DNA from: Pontibacter rufus
GTDB lineage: Bacteria; Bacteroidota; Bacteroidia; Cytophagales; Hymenobacteraceae
Direction: 5' to 3'
Assembly (NCBI RefSeq): GCF_015694705.1
Contig: NZ_JADQDR010000001.1
Location: 124,001 to 188,000 of the forward strand
Length of the DNA: 64,000 nt
Both the position numbers and the translations under genes were made by a program. Under the pieces are notes generated by a model. The model was not told the origin of the DNA. It was given only the letters and a program-made list of their open reading frames with translations, and ran no database searches. This document shows, piece by piece, positions 1 to 11,334 of this stretch; positions within the stretch are counted from its first letter, which is position 1; every line of letters starts with the position of its first letter.

Positions 1-1
1 A

Positions 2-985
2 GGCGACTGGGGCGGCGTGATTATACTTGGCAAAGCGCCCGTAAACCTGGGTGCCAACGCTAAAATTGAAGGCGGGGTAGACCGCGAGTACGGCGGCACC
101 GACGCCAACGACAACTCCGGCTCTCTAAAGTATGTACGCATTGAGTATCCTGGAATTGCATTTCAGCCCGACAACGAGATCAACGGTCTGACTCTGGGCG
201 GTGTTGGCGCCGGTACAACCATCGACTACGTGCAGGTGTCTTACAGCGGCGACGACTCTTACGAATGGTTTGGGGGCACCGTAAACGCCAAACACCTGAT
301 TGCCTACAGCACCGTGGACGATATGTTTGACACCGACAACGGCTACTCTGGCAAACTGCAGTTCCTGGTAGGCATCGCTAACCCGGCACTGGCTGACGTA
401 TCGGGCTCCAATGGTTTCGAATCTGACAACGATTCCAAAGGAACAGATGCAACGCCGCAGACTTCTGCCGTGTTTTCTAACGTGAGCTTGTTTGGCCCGC
501 GTGCTACTGCTGCCTCAACTTTTAACGAGCAGTTTGGCCGGGGCCTGCATATTCGTCGAAACAGTGCCATCCAGGTATACAATACAGTGGTGGCGGGCTG
601 GCCGACAGGCCTTCTGCTGGATGGTGCCGCTACGCAGGCAAACGCTACTGCCGGTAAGCTTAAAATACAAAACACAGTTATCGCGGGAGCTCCTGCCGGC
701 AAAGAACTAACCGTAGAGAAGGATGGGTCTTATGATGTGGTTACCTGGTTCAACGCATCCGGCAAAGCGAACACCATCGTGGCAGATAACGCTGCCTTGG
801 GCCTGGGCGGAGCATTTTTCTCTGCTAACGAGCCAGACTTTACAACAGCTGCACAACTGCAGGCAGGCGCCAGTTTCACAGGCTTAGACAGCTTTTTTGA
901 GCAGGTAAATTATATCGGCGCTTTCGGCGTAGAAGACTGGACCAACGGCTGGGCCAATTTTACGCCGAACAGCACCACCTACTAA
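2..985 (+). CDS. Surface/secreted beta-rich protein, 5'-truncated
   Basis: The reading frame is already open at base 2 (GDWGGVIILGKAP...) and ends at a stop at 983-985, so the start and any signal peptide lie upstream of the window. The visible 327 residues are rich in Gly, Asn, Asp and Thr, with repeated short strands of the IxNTVIAG and YVRIEYPG kind. That pattern looks like a parallel beta-helix or a large secreted beta protein. Openings of the GDWGG-I-I-LGKAP type and endings like GVEDWTNGWANF recur in Bacteroidota surface proteins that I know only as uncharacterised; they often sit beside TonB-dependent receptors. No enzyme motif or T9SS sorting domain is visible at the C-terminus. Its molecular function is unknown. 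A terminator follows at 1071. Confidence 0.75.
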   Translation, partial: GDWGGVIILGKAPVNLGANAKIEGGVDREYGGTDANDNSGSLKYVRIEYPGIAFQPDNEINGLTLGGVGAGTTIDYVQVSYSGDDSYEWFGGTVNAKHLIAYSTVDDMFDTDNGYSGKLQFLVGIANPALADVSGSNGFESDNDSKGTDATPQTSAVFSNVSLFGPRATAASTFNEQFGRGLHIRRNSAIQVYNTVVAGWPTGLLLDGAATQANATAGKLKIQNTVIAGAPAGKELTVEKDGSYDVVTWFNASGKANTIVADNAALGLGGAFFSANEPDFTTAAQLQAGASFTGLDSFFEQVNYIGAFGVEDWTNGWANFTPNSTTY

Positions 986-1070
986 AGCATGAAAAAATTG
1001 ATTGCACATGTATGGGTGAGACATGCGTTGCAGTCAACAGCGGTACGGCTTAGTCTCCCGTGCTGCACGA

Positions 1071-1100
1071 AACCCGCCCTGGTGGCGGGTTCTTGTTTTT
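1071..1100 (+). terminator. Rho-independent terminator
   Basis: Eight-base arms AACCCGCC and GGCGGGTT enclose a five-base loop and are followed by a T-rich tract (TCTTGTTTTT). It lies about 85 bases downstream of the truncated surface-protein gene and fits as its terminator. Confidence 0.8.
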
Positions 1101-1590
1101 AGCTTTCTCGCAAAGGCAAAAGGAAAAGCCTTTAAAAAGAAGGGACATGAATGTGTACGTCGCAGGAGCGAAGCAGGAAGAAATCTAGCACAAGTATAAC
1201 AACCTGCCCTATGCAGCCAATGCCATTGCACCCACCTCTGCCATCTTTTTGTCTGTGCCGCCGGATAGCTTGTTCAGCAAAAATAACCGGAATAAAATTT
1301 TGAACATGCCCCTTATCATTAGATGGAATAAAACACATGCCTGATCTGGAGAGCCTTAATATACGGCGAAAGGAGGCAACGAAAGCATGTCTATTCATGA
1401 TAGCCAAATTTAACACTTTCAGTAAACCGGCCTGTTTAATACCAATATTAAGTCATCTATCTATGCGCATTTAATACTCCATTAATTGGGGAATCTCCAC
1501 TGTTATCTTCCTACCTTAAAGTCAAATACGCACAAGCGGTTTGCTATTGGTATTATCAAAACCTTAAGGCACTACTGTACCTCCTGGTTT
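1101..1590. other. Gene-free stretch, nothing recognised
   Basis: Between the terminator of the first gene and the stop of the GH43 gene there are about 490 bases. The short frames here have no recognisable product, skewed composition and no neighbouring start context. One AAGTATA word is present near 1192. No repeat or RNA gene was seen. Confidence 0.5.
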
Positions 1591-3183
1591 CTACTTTGCT
1601 GATTGGGCTTTACTCCCATCAGTGATTTTGTCCTTTATATGGAAGTAGTCAAAGTCTACATAGCCGCTTGACGTTTTAGTAGCATAGTTGAACAGGCCAA
1701 AGCGATACCCCATAAAATGTGGCAGGGTGTACTCCATGTGCAGCTGTGAACCTATCTTCTTCCATGTCTTGCCATTAAGGCTATAATAGAAAGTGGCCAC
1801 ATCTCTGCGATCATTAAAATCTCCTTCTGCTTTCAGGTATACCTTTCTTTGATTGAGGGGCACACTTTCCGCTACAACCGGATTACCCGATTCGGCATTA
1901 ACCATCACAATGGATTTAGCGCCGTTCTCATATTTGACGCCAACCAAGCCATACTTTTGCTGCAGGAGGGCAAGACCAGCAAAATCACCCTCTTTCATGT
2001 TCGATACATCGATAGCAGTTGAACCAGCGCTTTCCGGCCCGATTGTTCGCTGGGTTAGCGTGTTTCTGACCTGCAGGAAGTCCTTGTCGACACGGCCGGC
2101 TTTCAGTCTCAGATGGCCTTTTCGCTGGGTAACAGACCAAAGCTCATTGACAGGATTGTGGTTCCACTGCCATACCAGCGGCAATGCGGGTTCTCCTTTT
2201 TTGCGGGTAAATTCATCAGAGGCCACAATACCCGGAATCAAGCCTTTGCTGGCCGGAAGGTTCAATTTGTCGGGCACTTTTCCATCAATGCCCAACACGG
2301 GCCAGCCATCCTCCCATTTCACCGGAACCAGGTAGGGAATACGGCCTACCGCTCCGTAATCGCGGAACAGGTATGCATACCAGTCACCATCCGGTGTATC
2401 GATTAGTCCTCCCTGCGCCACCCCTTTATCCTGAAAGGCCACCCTGCCTTCGTAAGGGCCTGTTATCTTATCCGCCCGGTGAACGATAACAGTGCGCATG
2501 CCGCCTTTGGGCCAGGCGATGTTAAACAGGTAGTACTTCCCATTCACCTTAAAAAGCTGAGACCCTTCGGCAGGCAACCCTACATTGAGACCGGCAGGTG
2601 CGGTTGCGTTTTCTATCAACACCCTTTCCGTTCCAGGCTTTATACCTGAAAGATCGTCCTTCAGTTCTACCATCTTTAGCTGTCCGCCACCCCAGATCAT
2701 GTATACCTTTCCGTCATCATCAAAAAATAAAGTATGGTCATGCAGGGAAGGCTCAAAGGACTGGGCTTTCCAGGGACCATGTTCTATATCTTTCGTCGTG
2801 TAAATGTAGGTCTTCCCGGTAGTCTGGGCGAAGGTGGTTACATAATAGGTGCCGTCGTGAAATCGCAGGCTGCTGGCCCAGGAACCCTTCCCATAGGCAT
2901 TTTTCCCATTAGCCAAATTCAAAGCGTCCACATCACCCAGGGTATCATACGCATAGTTCACCAACTCCCAGTTAACGAGATCTTCAGACTTCATGATGGG
3001 CAACCCAGGGCTCATATGCATGGTGGTACTGCTCATATAGTACGTGTCACCCACACGTATCATGGCCATGTCGGGTACATCGGCATGAATAATAGGGTTT
3101 TGTGCACCCTGCCCTTGAGAAGTCAGTGCCGTGAACAGGCAAACAAGGGTAAGAAAAACTGGTTGCAAAAGCTTTTTTATCAT
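1591..3183 (-). CDS. Glycoside hydrolase family 43 protein (beta-xylosidase/arabinofuranosidase type)
   Basis: 530 residues. Residues 1-24 form a Sec signal peptide ending in SQGQ, so the enzyme is exported, probably to the periplasm. Residues 30-310 fit a five-bladed GH43 propeller. The candidate general base is D38 in the ADVPD motif, D149 (LHDH) could be the pKa modulator, and E206 in GLPAEGSQLF the general acid. Residues 320-510 form a beta-sandwich of the GH43 C-terminal concanavalin-like type that shapes the active site in beta-xylosidases. Known GH43 activities are beta-1,4-xylosidase and alpha-L-arabinofuranosidase; the exact specificity cannot be read from sequence. It is the last gene of the leftward PUL, 95 bases after the VOC gene and probably cotranscribed with it. 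Confidence 0.9.
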   Translation of the reverse strand: MIKKLLQPVFLTLVCLFTALTSQGQGAQNPIIHADVPDMAMIRVGDTYYMSSTTMHMSPGLPIMKSEDLVNWELVNYAYDTLGDVDALNLANGKNAYGKGSWASSLRFHDGTYYVTTFAQTTGKTYIYTTKDIEHGPWKAQSFEPSLHDHTLFFDDDGKVYMIWGGGQLKMVELKDDLSGIKPGTERVLIENATAPAGLNVGLPAEGSQLFKVNGKYYLFNIAWPKGGMRTVIVHRADKITGPYEGRVAFQDKGVAQGGLIDTPDGDWYAYLFRDYGAVGRIPYLVPVKWEDGWPVLGIDGKVPDKLNLPASKGLIPGIVASDEFTRKKGEPALPLVWQWNHNPVNELWSVTQRKGHLRLKAGRVDKDFLQVRNTLTQRTIGPESAGSTAIDVSNMKEGDFAGLALLQQKYGLVGVKYENGAKSIVMVNAESGNPVVAESVPLNQRKVYLKAEGDFNDRRDVATFYYSLNGKTWKKIGSQLHMEYTLPHFMGYRFGLFNYATKTSSGYVDFDYFHIKDKITDGSKAQSAK

Positions 3184-3278
3184 TGGGGTTGTTCGCTTTC
3201 TTTAAAGTAAGACCGCCGTGAGGAAATATCGTTCTCTTTATTGCAGCCTGAATGTGTTTAATGGTGTCAGGTTATTGA

Positions 3279-3800
3279 TTATTCCATTGGCCCGATGAGT
3301 TCTATAAAAGTCCCATCGGGATCCTGTACCAAAACGAAGTGTGTGTTCTGATTTAAAGGTATGGGCGTACTTCCCAGGAAAGGAATTTTCATCTTCTTCA
3401 ACCTTTCGATTACCGGCTTTAGTGCTTTTACATTAATGGTGATGTACTGCACCCCTGTATCATCCTGGATAAACTTTTGCCTGGGGTGAGAGGCTTTTTT
3501 GCCAAAGCTCATAAGCTTCCATTCGTTAGCTTCAGGGCTATTCTCCAGTTTCAGGACTGTTACAGCAGCCGGAGCACCATTCGAAAGACCCGAACGCTTT
3601 GAAAAATCGTCTTCGATCGTAAAACTATAAGCCTTCACCATACCAATTCCATTCATATAAAAATCTAACGAACGGTCCATATCAGACACCACCACACCCA
3701 TGCCGATTAACTTGCTGCTAAAGTTGGATTGCGCATGAGAAGCAAAAGCTATCAACAGTGCTGTAAGCAGGAAAGAATATTTTATTACAGATTTTTTCAT
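3279..3800 (-). CDS. Secreted VOC (glyoxalase-like) superfamily protein
   Basis: 173 residues. Residues 1-23 are a signal peptide ending in SHAQ. The rest is one vicinal-oxygen-chelate fold, with two beta-alpha-beta-beta-beta halves: GMGVVVSDMDRSLDFY near 33-48 and QYITINVKALKPV to FIELIGP at the C-terminus. The C-terminal Glu of FIELIGP matches a usual metal ligand. The first-strand position that is often His in VOC enzymes is occupied by Val here, so metal binding may be incomplete. Most VOC proteins are cytoplasmic, so an exported one inside a polysaccharide locus is unusual. Its reaction is unknown; processing of an aromatic or sugar-acid side product is only a guess. Confidence 0.8.
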   Translation of the reverse strand: MKKSVIKYSFLLTALLIAFASHAQSNFSSKLIGMGVVVSDMDRSLDFYMNGIGMVKAYSFTIEDDFSKRSGLSNGAPAAVTVLKLENSPEANEWKLMSFGKKASHPRQKFIQDDTGVQYITINVKALKPVIERLKKMKIPFLGSTPIPLNQNTHFVLVQDPDGTFIELIGPME

Positions 3801-4068
3801 GTGAGTTAAATTATAAAAGCTTCAAGGGTATATATAACGAACGAGCTCCATCTTACCTGCCCTTCCCGTTTGTCTGCAGCAGGGCATGAAGTGGCGGACG
3901 CAGCAGGCATGAGCTCATGAGAGAGGCTTTCCAGGAGCGAGAATAGCTGATACCACGGGCTGATTTTCGGCGAAACTTCTCAGGTCTTTGTAGTTGGCTG
4001 TCATTATCTGCACATCTTGCCACCTGTGGGCTTCAACCCTAAATGCGATCCATTCTGAATGCCTACAC

Positions 4069-4914
<846 letters not shown>

Positions 4915-4989
4915 TTATTAATCTTTATCAGTGGCCATTGGAAAACAATGGCTTGGCGCGCTGAATTCTGCTTAGCTATATATGTTGCG

Positions 4990-6174
<1,185 letters not shown>

Positions 6175-6196
6175 TCAAAAAAGGATTTGCGCTTCG

Positions 6197-7942
6197 TTAA
6201 GGCCGTATGTCATTGGCAGAGGTTGCATACAACCCAATAAGCGCCCCGGTGAAACCACCTGCCACGTTGGTGGAAAGAATATCACCGGAAACAGTTCCCC
6301 CAAGAGTCTTAAAATCCTGATTACCGGTTGCGTAATTGAACCTGTAGTCGTCTCCCTGCGCCACTACCTGTAACTGCACAGGTTTACGGGCATCTATTTT
6401 CTCACTGGCTAAAATCTTAGTTTCGCCCTTTTCGGTTCTGGCCAGCACCAGATAGCTGTCCTTTCCTTTTTTGGTGACACCAAACACGTAATTAAACTTC
6501 TCGCTCTGGTAACACGCGATACCCGCTAGGTCCTTTTCTGATTTCGGCATATAGTTTAGGGTAACGGTTGCAACAAAGGCATTATGCTGCTGCCGTTGGA
6601 ACAAAGCCGATATGGGCGCTACCTCTTTGATGCTTTTTGCAAAAGGCGTGATTTGCAGGCCTTTTTTGCCTGTGCTGATGAACTCCTCACGCGGCCCTCT
6701 CATGCCAATCCAACGGTAGTCTAAGGTTTTAGCGGTAAAGTCATCGGTGAAGGTGAAGTTGCCGTTCGGGAAGAAACCGTTCTGCCCGGTTTGGTTTTTC
6801 ACGCCAGCCGGGGTTTTCAGCTTAGGCTTCAGGGGCACCAGTCCGTTTTCAAATACCGGAAACTCCCCACTCCAGTCTACCGGCAGTATGAATGTTTCGC
6901 GCCCGGTGTTTACCCGATCCTTTTCGTTGGGACGGATACCTAAAAACACGGCGTAATATTTACCGTCAGGGCCTTCTGTTAAATCCGCATGCCCGGTCCA
7001 GTCCATTTTATTGGGCCTGTCCTCTGGGAAATACCGCTGGGTCAGAATCGGGTTGTTATTAGCGGGTATATATGGCCCCATGACGTTGTCACTGACAAAA
7101 ATTACTTCGCTGTGATTGTCGCCTGTGCCGCCTTCGGCGCACATCAGGTAATAACGCCCGTTTTTCTTATATATGTGCGGGGCTTCAATCCAGATGGGTT
7201 TTTGCGAAATATCAGTACCCCCATTCACAATAATTTTATCAGTGCCTGGCACTACTTTGTCGTTTTGAACGTCGTACTCCCAAATCTTGATTACCCGATG
7301 CCCTTCGTAAAGTGCTTTACCTTTTGGTGGCGCATCATTATGTACCACATAGGCTTTCCCGTTATCATCGAAAAAAAGCGATGGGTCAATGCCATCAAAC
7401 TGAAGTTTTATCGGATCGCTCCATCCCTTTGCCGGATCTTTCGTCTTCACCACTATATTACCCATGCCCCCGGAAAACTGGGTGGTTATCATGTAAAAAG
7501 TGTCATTATTCTTGTTATACTTAATATCAGGAGCATAAACGCCAGCCGATATACCTGAGTCCTGTACCTTTAGCTGGGAAGGCCTGTCCAGCACGTGCCC
7601 GATTTGCTTCCAGTTCACTAAGTCATTGGAATGAAAAATCGGCACTCCCGGAAACATGGCAAAGGAAGAATTTACCAGGTAATAATCATTGCCCTTGCGT
7701 GTAATGCTGGGGTCAGGATAACAGCCCTGCAGAATGGGTGTATAAAACTCGCCTGGCTGCAGTGGATTTTCCTTGTATATCCGATCATCGCCCTGATAAC
7801 TAAACTGAGTAAAAACCGGGGCATCTTTCGACGGCTTTTTAGCCTCTTGCGCCCATGTGTAAGAAGATAGCAACACGGTAACAAGGGCCAGCAATAAATG
7901 TCGCTTTTGCAGCAAAGAGAAATTGAAACTGTGTTTTTTCAT
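6197..7942 (-). CDS. Glycoside hydrolase family 43 protein (xylosidase/arabinosidase)
   Basis: 581 residues. The signal peptide covers about residues 1-32 and ends in TWAQ. The GH43 propeller spans about 65-400. The general base is D77 in CYPDPSI, the pKa modulator D186 in DGIDPSLFF, and the general acid E253 in IWIEAPHIY, all in canonical contexts. A C-terminal beta-sandwich (about 410-575, with DYRWIGMRGPREEF) is the two-domain arrangement of XynB-type beta-xylosidases. The motifs are more canonical than in the 530-residue GH43 of this cluster, so the two probably differ in specificity. It is the first gene of the enzyme group, after a gap of about 680 bases from the dehydrogenase gene, so it may have its own promoter. 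Confidence 0.92.
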   Translation of the reverse strand: MKKHSFNFSLLQKRHLLLALVTVLLSSYTWAQEAKKPSKDAPVFTQFSYQGDDRIYKENPLQPGEFYTPILQGCYPDPSITRKGNDYYLVNSSFAMFPGVPIFHSNDLVNWKQIGHVLDRPSQLKVQDSGISAGVYAPDIKYNKNNDTFYMITTQFSGGMGNIVVKTKDPAKGWSDPIKLQFDGIDPSLFFDDNGKAYVVHNDAPPKGKALYEGHRVIKIWEYDVQNDKVVPGTDKIIVNGGTDISQKPIWIEAPHIYKKNGRYYLMCAEGGTGDNHSEVIFVSDNVMGPYIPANNNPILTQRYFPEDRPNKMDWTGHADLTEGPDGKYYAVFLGIRPNEKDRVNTGRETFILPVDWSGEFPVFENGLVPLKPKLKTPAGVKNQTGQNGFFPNGNFTFTDDFTAKTLDYRWIGMRGPREEFISTGKKGLQITPFAKSIKEVAPISALFQRQQHNAFVATVTLNYMPKSEKDLAGIACYQSEKFNYVFGVTKKGKDSYLVLARTEKGETKILASEKIDARKPVQLQVVAQGDDYRFNYATGNQDFKTLGGTVSGDILSTNVAGGFTGALIGLYATSANDIRP

Positions 7943-8620
7943 TATTTGGTTTTGGCTGATACGCTATGGATGCAGTTATTGTAATCAAAGCACAGTGCAG
8001 ACCCACAAGCTTTTGCAAGAACTATACCTACCAGCGCCCGCGAAGCCTATATGGCTTGATTATGCTTTCGCATTTAGAATGCAGTAACGATATATGCACT
8101 TCCCATACCTTCGCTAAGAGGCATCCGTTTCCTCCACGGCTACTCACACAGGCGGCTGGGAGTATTTTACTAAAGCAGGAACTATATACCCCATGAAGCA
8201 GTGGTTCTATCTTATCTATAACTGTATGAAGTACACTTTTAAACTTAAATAAAATAATATAGATAGCAAACCATTAACTCTTAAAATTTTACCACTTGTC
8301 TCCCTGTGCGCTATGGGTGGCTGGTCTTGCAATGATTTACTGCAGGCATACAGCGCGCTTGGTTACCTGACGCTTTGCCAATATAGAAGCCTACTGTGCA
8401 AATAAGCTGTGGCTGCCTATCAAAAAAGTCTCCAGTAAATCATTTGCAAGTCCAGACATTGGAGAAGCTTACCCAAGGCAACACGCGGGACAACTTTATA
8501 CCTTGGGCCGATCCGCAGACGATTTCAGAGGCATACGCAAAACAGTCTAGCTTCACTGTATAGCTAATACCCTTCAAAGTCTCTTATTTCCCTCCTGATG
8601 TTATCTCTTGCAAAGATGGC
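7943..8620. other. 678-base gene-free stretch inside the PUL
   Basis: No credible gene. It separates the cytochrome-dehydrogenase gene from the GH43/esterase group and probably holds the promoter of the latter; an AT-rich segment lies at 8225-8290. An imperfect inverted repeat occurs near 8321-8344 and 8432-8457. The remainder shows nothing I recognise. Confidence 0.5.
8321..8457. repeat. Imperfect inverted repeat in the PUL intergenic gap
   Basis: The left arm reads CTGGTCTTGCAATGATTTAC and the right arm is its near complement (GTAAATCATTTGCAAGTCCAG), with one or two single-base differences and about 90 bases between. It could be a small mobile-element remnant or a structured leader upstream of the GH43 gene. 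Confidence 0.45.
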
Positions 8621-10963
8621 TCATTGGCTGCTTGTAGCTTCCAGTTCCACTAGGGTCCAAGCTTTCTTTCTGTTAGCATCTTCCGCTCTGATCTTCCTAA
8701 TTTCTTCTGTTGTAACAACAGGTGACGGAGCTTTTCGGAGTGTAAGGCCTGAAGCTCTGCTTTCCGCAACTGGCGCCATCCCCGGAATATCACCAGCCGG
8801 GCGGGGTGCTTTGCCTCCAAACTCGAAGCGGACATAGCTTAAAACAGAAGCTATCCATTCGTCGCTGTTCGCTTCCATGGCAGGCATAATGCTGGAGTAG
8901 GTTTTGCCATCTACAGGACCTGACAGACCGTGCAGTAGAATCCTGGCTGCCGTTTTCTTCTCTGCAAACGCCAGGCGCTTCGAGTTTACCAGAGGAGGAG
9001 CCGGCATCCCGGCACCGCCAATCGCCAGTCCTTTCCCGTCAGCGCCATGGCAACTGGAACACAGCGATTTAAAAGTGACCGCACCTTTTAAAATTAAGCT
9101 TCTATCTGCTTCGGCCAATGTACCCAGCTTTCGGCCATATGTCCTGACTCCTTCATTCTCATCAAGGGCCGTTTTAGTGGCTACCAACATTTCGTTGCCT
9201 GCGCTTTCCGCTACGATATCCCTGACAATTTCTTTGGCCTTCTCTGATTTGCTATTGTACAGGGAGAGCAGCAGTTGCACCCGCACATCGTCAGCAGTAT
9301 CGTTTTTAAGTGCCCCTACCTTTCTTATCATCTGCTCATCATTCTTCTTCAGGTAGGGCTCGCTGATCCACACAGCAGCTCTTCTCACCTGTGGATGCTC
9401 ATCTTTCAAGGCCGCCGACAGTACTTCTTTATCAATTGCTCCTAGCCCTTCCAATGTCCACAGCGCATGAATTCTGGCTATGTGGCTGGGTTTCTTCTCC
9501 CAAAAGAGCAACATTTGCCAGAAAGAATGCGCTTCCATTGCCATGTTCCTCAGGGCAGGAACCACGGATTTATCCCCACGCGTAACGATCAGCTTTTGCG
9601 CTTCGTCGCGCCACCAGCCGTTCGGGTGATCCAGATAACTTAGAAGCTGCTTGCCCGGCTCATCCAGCATCTTTGGTCTTGGCCCCCGCTTGTAACCATC
9701 ATGCACCACACGGTAAATGCGGCCGTGCCCGGTGTTCTTCGACAGGCCCAGGCTATCGATCTTCTGGCGCAGGAAGGACTCCGGCTTTGTCCAGTTGCCC
9801 TGCTGCACAATGCCGCGGTGCATGTCTACGATGTATAGATTCCCGTCCGGCCCTGTGGCAGAGTTAACAGGCCGGAAATTCATATCGGAGGAAGCGATAA
9901 ACTCCTGCTGTCGGTAGGCATTCTCCAGCCTTACCTTCCCATCCTGGTTTATTACCTTGGCCCGCCGTACAGCCCGTGCCACTGGCTCGCACACAATATA
10001 ATCCCCCACAAAATCCTCCGGAAGGCGGTCTCCCCGGAAGATCGATTGTCCGCAGGCAGCCGTAAAATGATTCAACGTATTATTGGGGCGTAAACGCTTA
10101 GGGCCGCCTTGTACGTCAGGAGTAGCAATAATGGGCCATACTTCGGCAAACGCCGCACTGTACTGGTCCGGGAAATCAAGCGTACCATAAACGGGGTTTA
10201 TCTGGAACCCCATAGCAGGGATCTCTCCCCCCGCTCTGGAGTAGTAGAGGCGCCCGTAGTTGTCGTGCGTGACGCCCCATTGCCCGCCGCCGCCACTCAC
10301 GATGGTGTCTACCTGTATGGTGCCATTCGTGTACCGGAAGCGCACCGGATCGTAGGTGACGTACATCCAGTTATCGAGGTTCCAGTCCAGCCCGCTTCGT
10401 TGGTGCTCCATGTTGGTGTCATTCAAAACGTACTTGTCATTTTGGTATACTACCTTCCTGACATCAGCTTTTCCGTCTCCGTCCGTGTCTTTGTAGCTGT
10501 AGATATTTATACTATTGGTTTCATTCACCAGCAGTTCCTTATTCACGCACTGCAGCATGCGGGGCAACAGAAGGCTATCTATGAAGACTGAACTCTTGTC
10601 CATCTTTCCGTCATTGTCCGTGTCCTCGAGCAGCGATATCCGGCTTCTGGGCTCCTGCTCGCCGGAGGCGTCAGCGTCCTGCATATAGGTAAGCATTTCC
10701 GCTACATACAACCTGCCATTCCCATCCCAGGCAATGGCTACCGGCTCCCTGATCATAGGCTCGCTGGCCACCAGTTCCAGGTGGTAGCCTGCCGGCAGGT
10801 GCATGGACTTCATGCTCTCTTCAGGCGATAAATAAGCTGCCGTAGGAGTCGGATCAAAAACTGGTTTTGCATACATCTCTTCCCGTTCGTTTTCATTTGG
10901 CTCCTGACAACTGAACGCCAAAGCAGACAAAGCAACAAAGCATGCTATATGGAGGTTCTTCAT
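8621..10963 (-). CDS. Lipoprotein dehydrogenase with HEAT-like repeats and C-terminal c-type cytochrome (PVC-type)
   Basis: 780 residues. A lipoprotein signal (LSALAFSCQ) places the protein at a membrane facing the periplasm or surface. Residues 50-410 form a propeller of the glucose/sorbosone dehydrogenase kind found in membrane-bound dehydrogenase proteins of Planctomycetes and Bacteroidota (ITYMQDADASGE-like, RMLQCVNKELL, LYIVDMHRGIVQQGNW). Residues 430-610 are helical HEAT-like repeats. The C-terminus is a cytochrome c domain with heme motif CSSCHG (635-640) and a probable Met ligand in SIMPAM near 693. The expected role is oxidation of a sugar or similar substrate with electron delivery to a periplasmic carrier; the substrate is unknown. 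It lies between the SusCD pair and the hydrolases, so it looks like a member of the PUL. Confidence 0.85.
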   Translation of the reverse strand: MKNLHIACFVALSALAFSCQEPNENEREEMYAKPVFDPTPTAAYLSPEESMKSMHLPAGYHLELVASEPMIREPVAIAWDGNGRLYVAEMLTYMQDADASGEQEPRSRISLLEDTDNDGKMDKSSVFIDSLLLPRMLQCVNKELLVNETNSINIYSYKDTDGDGKADVRKVVYQNDKYVLNDTNMEHQRSGLDWNLDNWMYVTYDPVRFRYTNGTIQVDTIVSGGGGQWGVTHDNYGRLYYSRAGGEIPAMGFQINPVYGTLDFPDQYSAAFAEVWPIIATPDVQGGPKRLRPNNTLNHFTAACGQSIFRGDRLPEDFVGDYIVCEPVARAVRRAKVINQDGKVRLENAYRQQEFIASSDMNFRPVNSATGPDGNLYIVDMHRGIVQQGNWTKPESFLRQKIDSLGLSKNTGHGRIYRVVHDGYKRGPRPKMLDEPGKQLLSYLDHPNGWWRDEAQKLIVTRGDKSVVPALRNMAMEAHSFWQMLLFWEKKPSHIARIHALWTLEGLGAIDKEVLSAALKDEHPQVRRAAVWISEPYLKKNDEQMIRKVGALKNDTADDVRVQLLLSLYNSKSEKAKEIVRDIVAESAGNEMLVATKTALDENEGVRTYGRKLGTLAEADRSLILKGAVTFKSLCSSCHGADGKGLAIGGAGMPAPPLVNSKRLAFAEKKTAARILLHGLSGPVDGKTYSSIMPAMEANSDEWIASVLSYVRFEFGGKAPRPAGDIPGMAPVAESRASGLTLRKAPSPVVTTEEIRKIRAEDANRKKAWTLVELEATSSQ

Positions 10964-11334
10964 GTGACTTTGATTTGATTGTGGTGAAACAAAACCGGCG
11001 AAGTCGGCATTCTACTATCAAGCCTCATCCCGACAGCTTATGGCGAAGTGCTGCTTTCGTACTTATTTACTTATCGGCAAGCACGGCAATCGGGAACACC
11101 AGCTATCCTCAAAACCTGCTATACAGGAGCGTTCTTTATACTTTATGGCCGCCAATCCGGGGTTTCAGAAGAGGGTGCTGAATGCCAGCCTTCTGGACAT
11201 CTCACTAGCTCCAATGTTACAAGGCAGTATAGGCTAGGTAGAGGGTATCCACAGCAGGTAACTTATCAGAGTTACCTGCTGTGTCCCTTAGCAATAACCA
11301 ATACTACTTGTCAGTTTAATAAAATGCATAGAAA
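10964..11334. other. Intergenic region between susD-like and dehydrogenase genes
   Basis: About 370 bases without a gene. It contains a strong hairpin at 11250-11283 and one TATACTT word near 11128. The hairpin may reduce readthrough from the SusCD genes, and the rest may hold a promoter for the leftward dehydrogenase gene, but no clear promoter box was seen. Confidence 0.5.
11250..11283 (-). terminator. Hairpin after the susD-like gene (attenuator or processing site)
   Basis: Fourteen-base perfect arms (CACAGCAGGTAACT and its complement) enclose a loop of six bases, 52 bases downstream of the susD-like stop. There is no U-tract in the direction of transcription, so it is more likely a partial terminator, processing site or RNA-stabilising hairpin than a full stop. 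Confidence 0.5.

Noticed and set aside
1034..1416. Two overlapping minus-strand frames of 65 and 94 residues after the first gene
   Set aside because: They run through the terminator of the first gene, and their composition does not look like protein.
8480..8560. Frame reading NFIPWADPQTISEA, similar in tone to short-chain dehydrogenase C-termini
   Set aside because: Only about fifteen residues fit and no dehydrogenase core is found upstream, so it may be chance.
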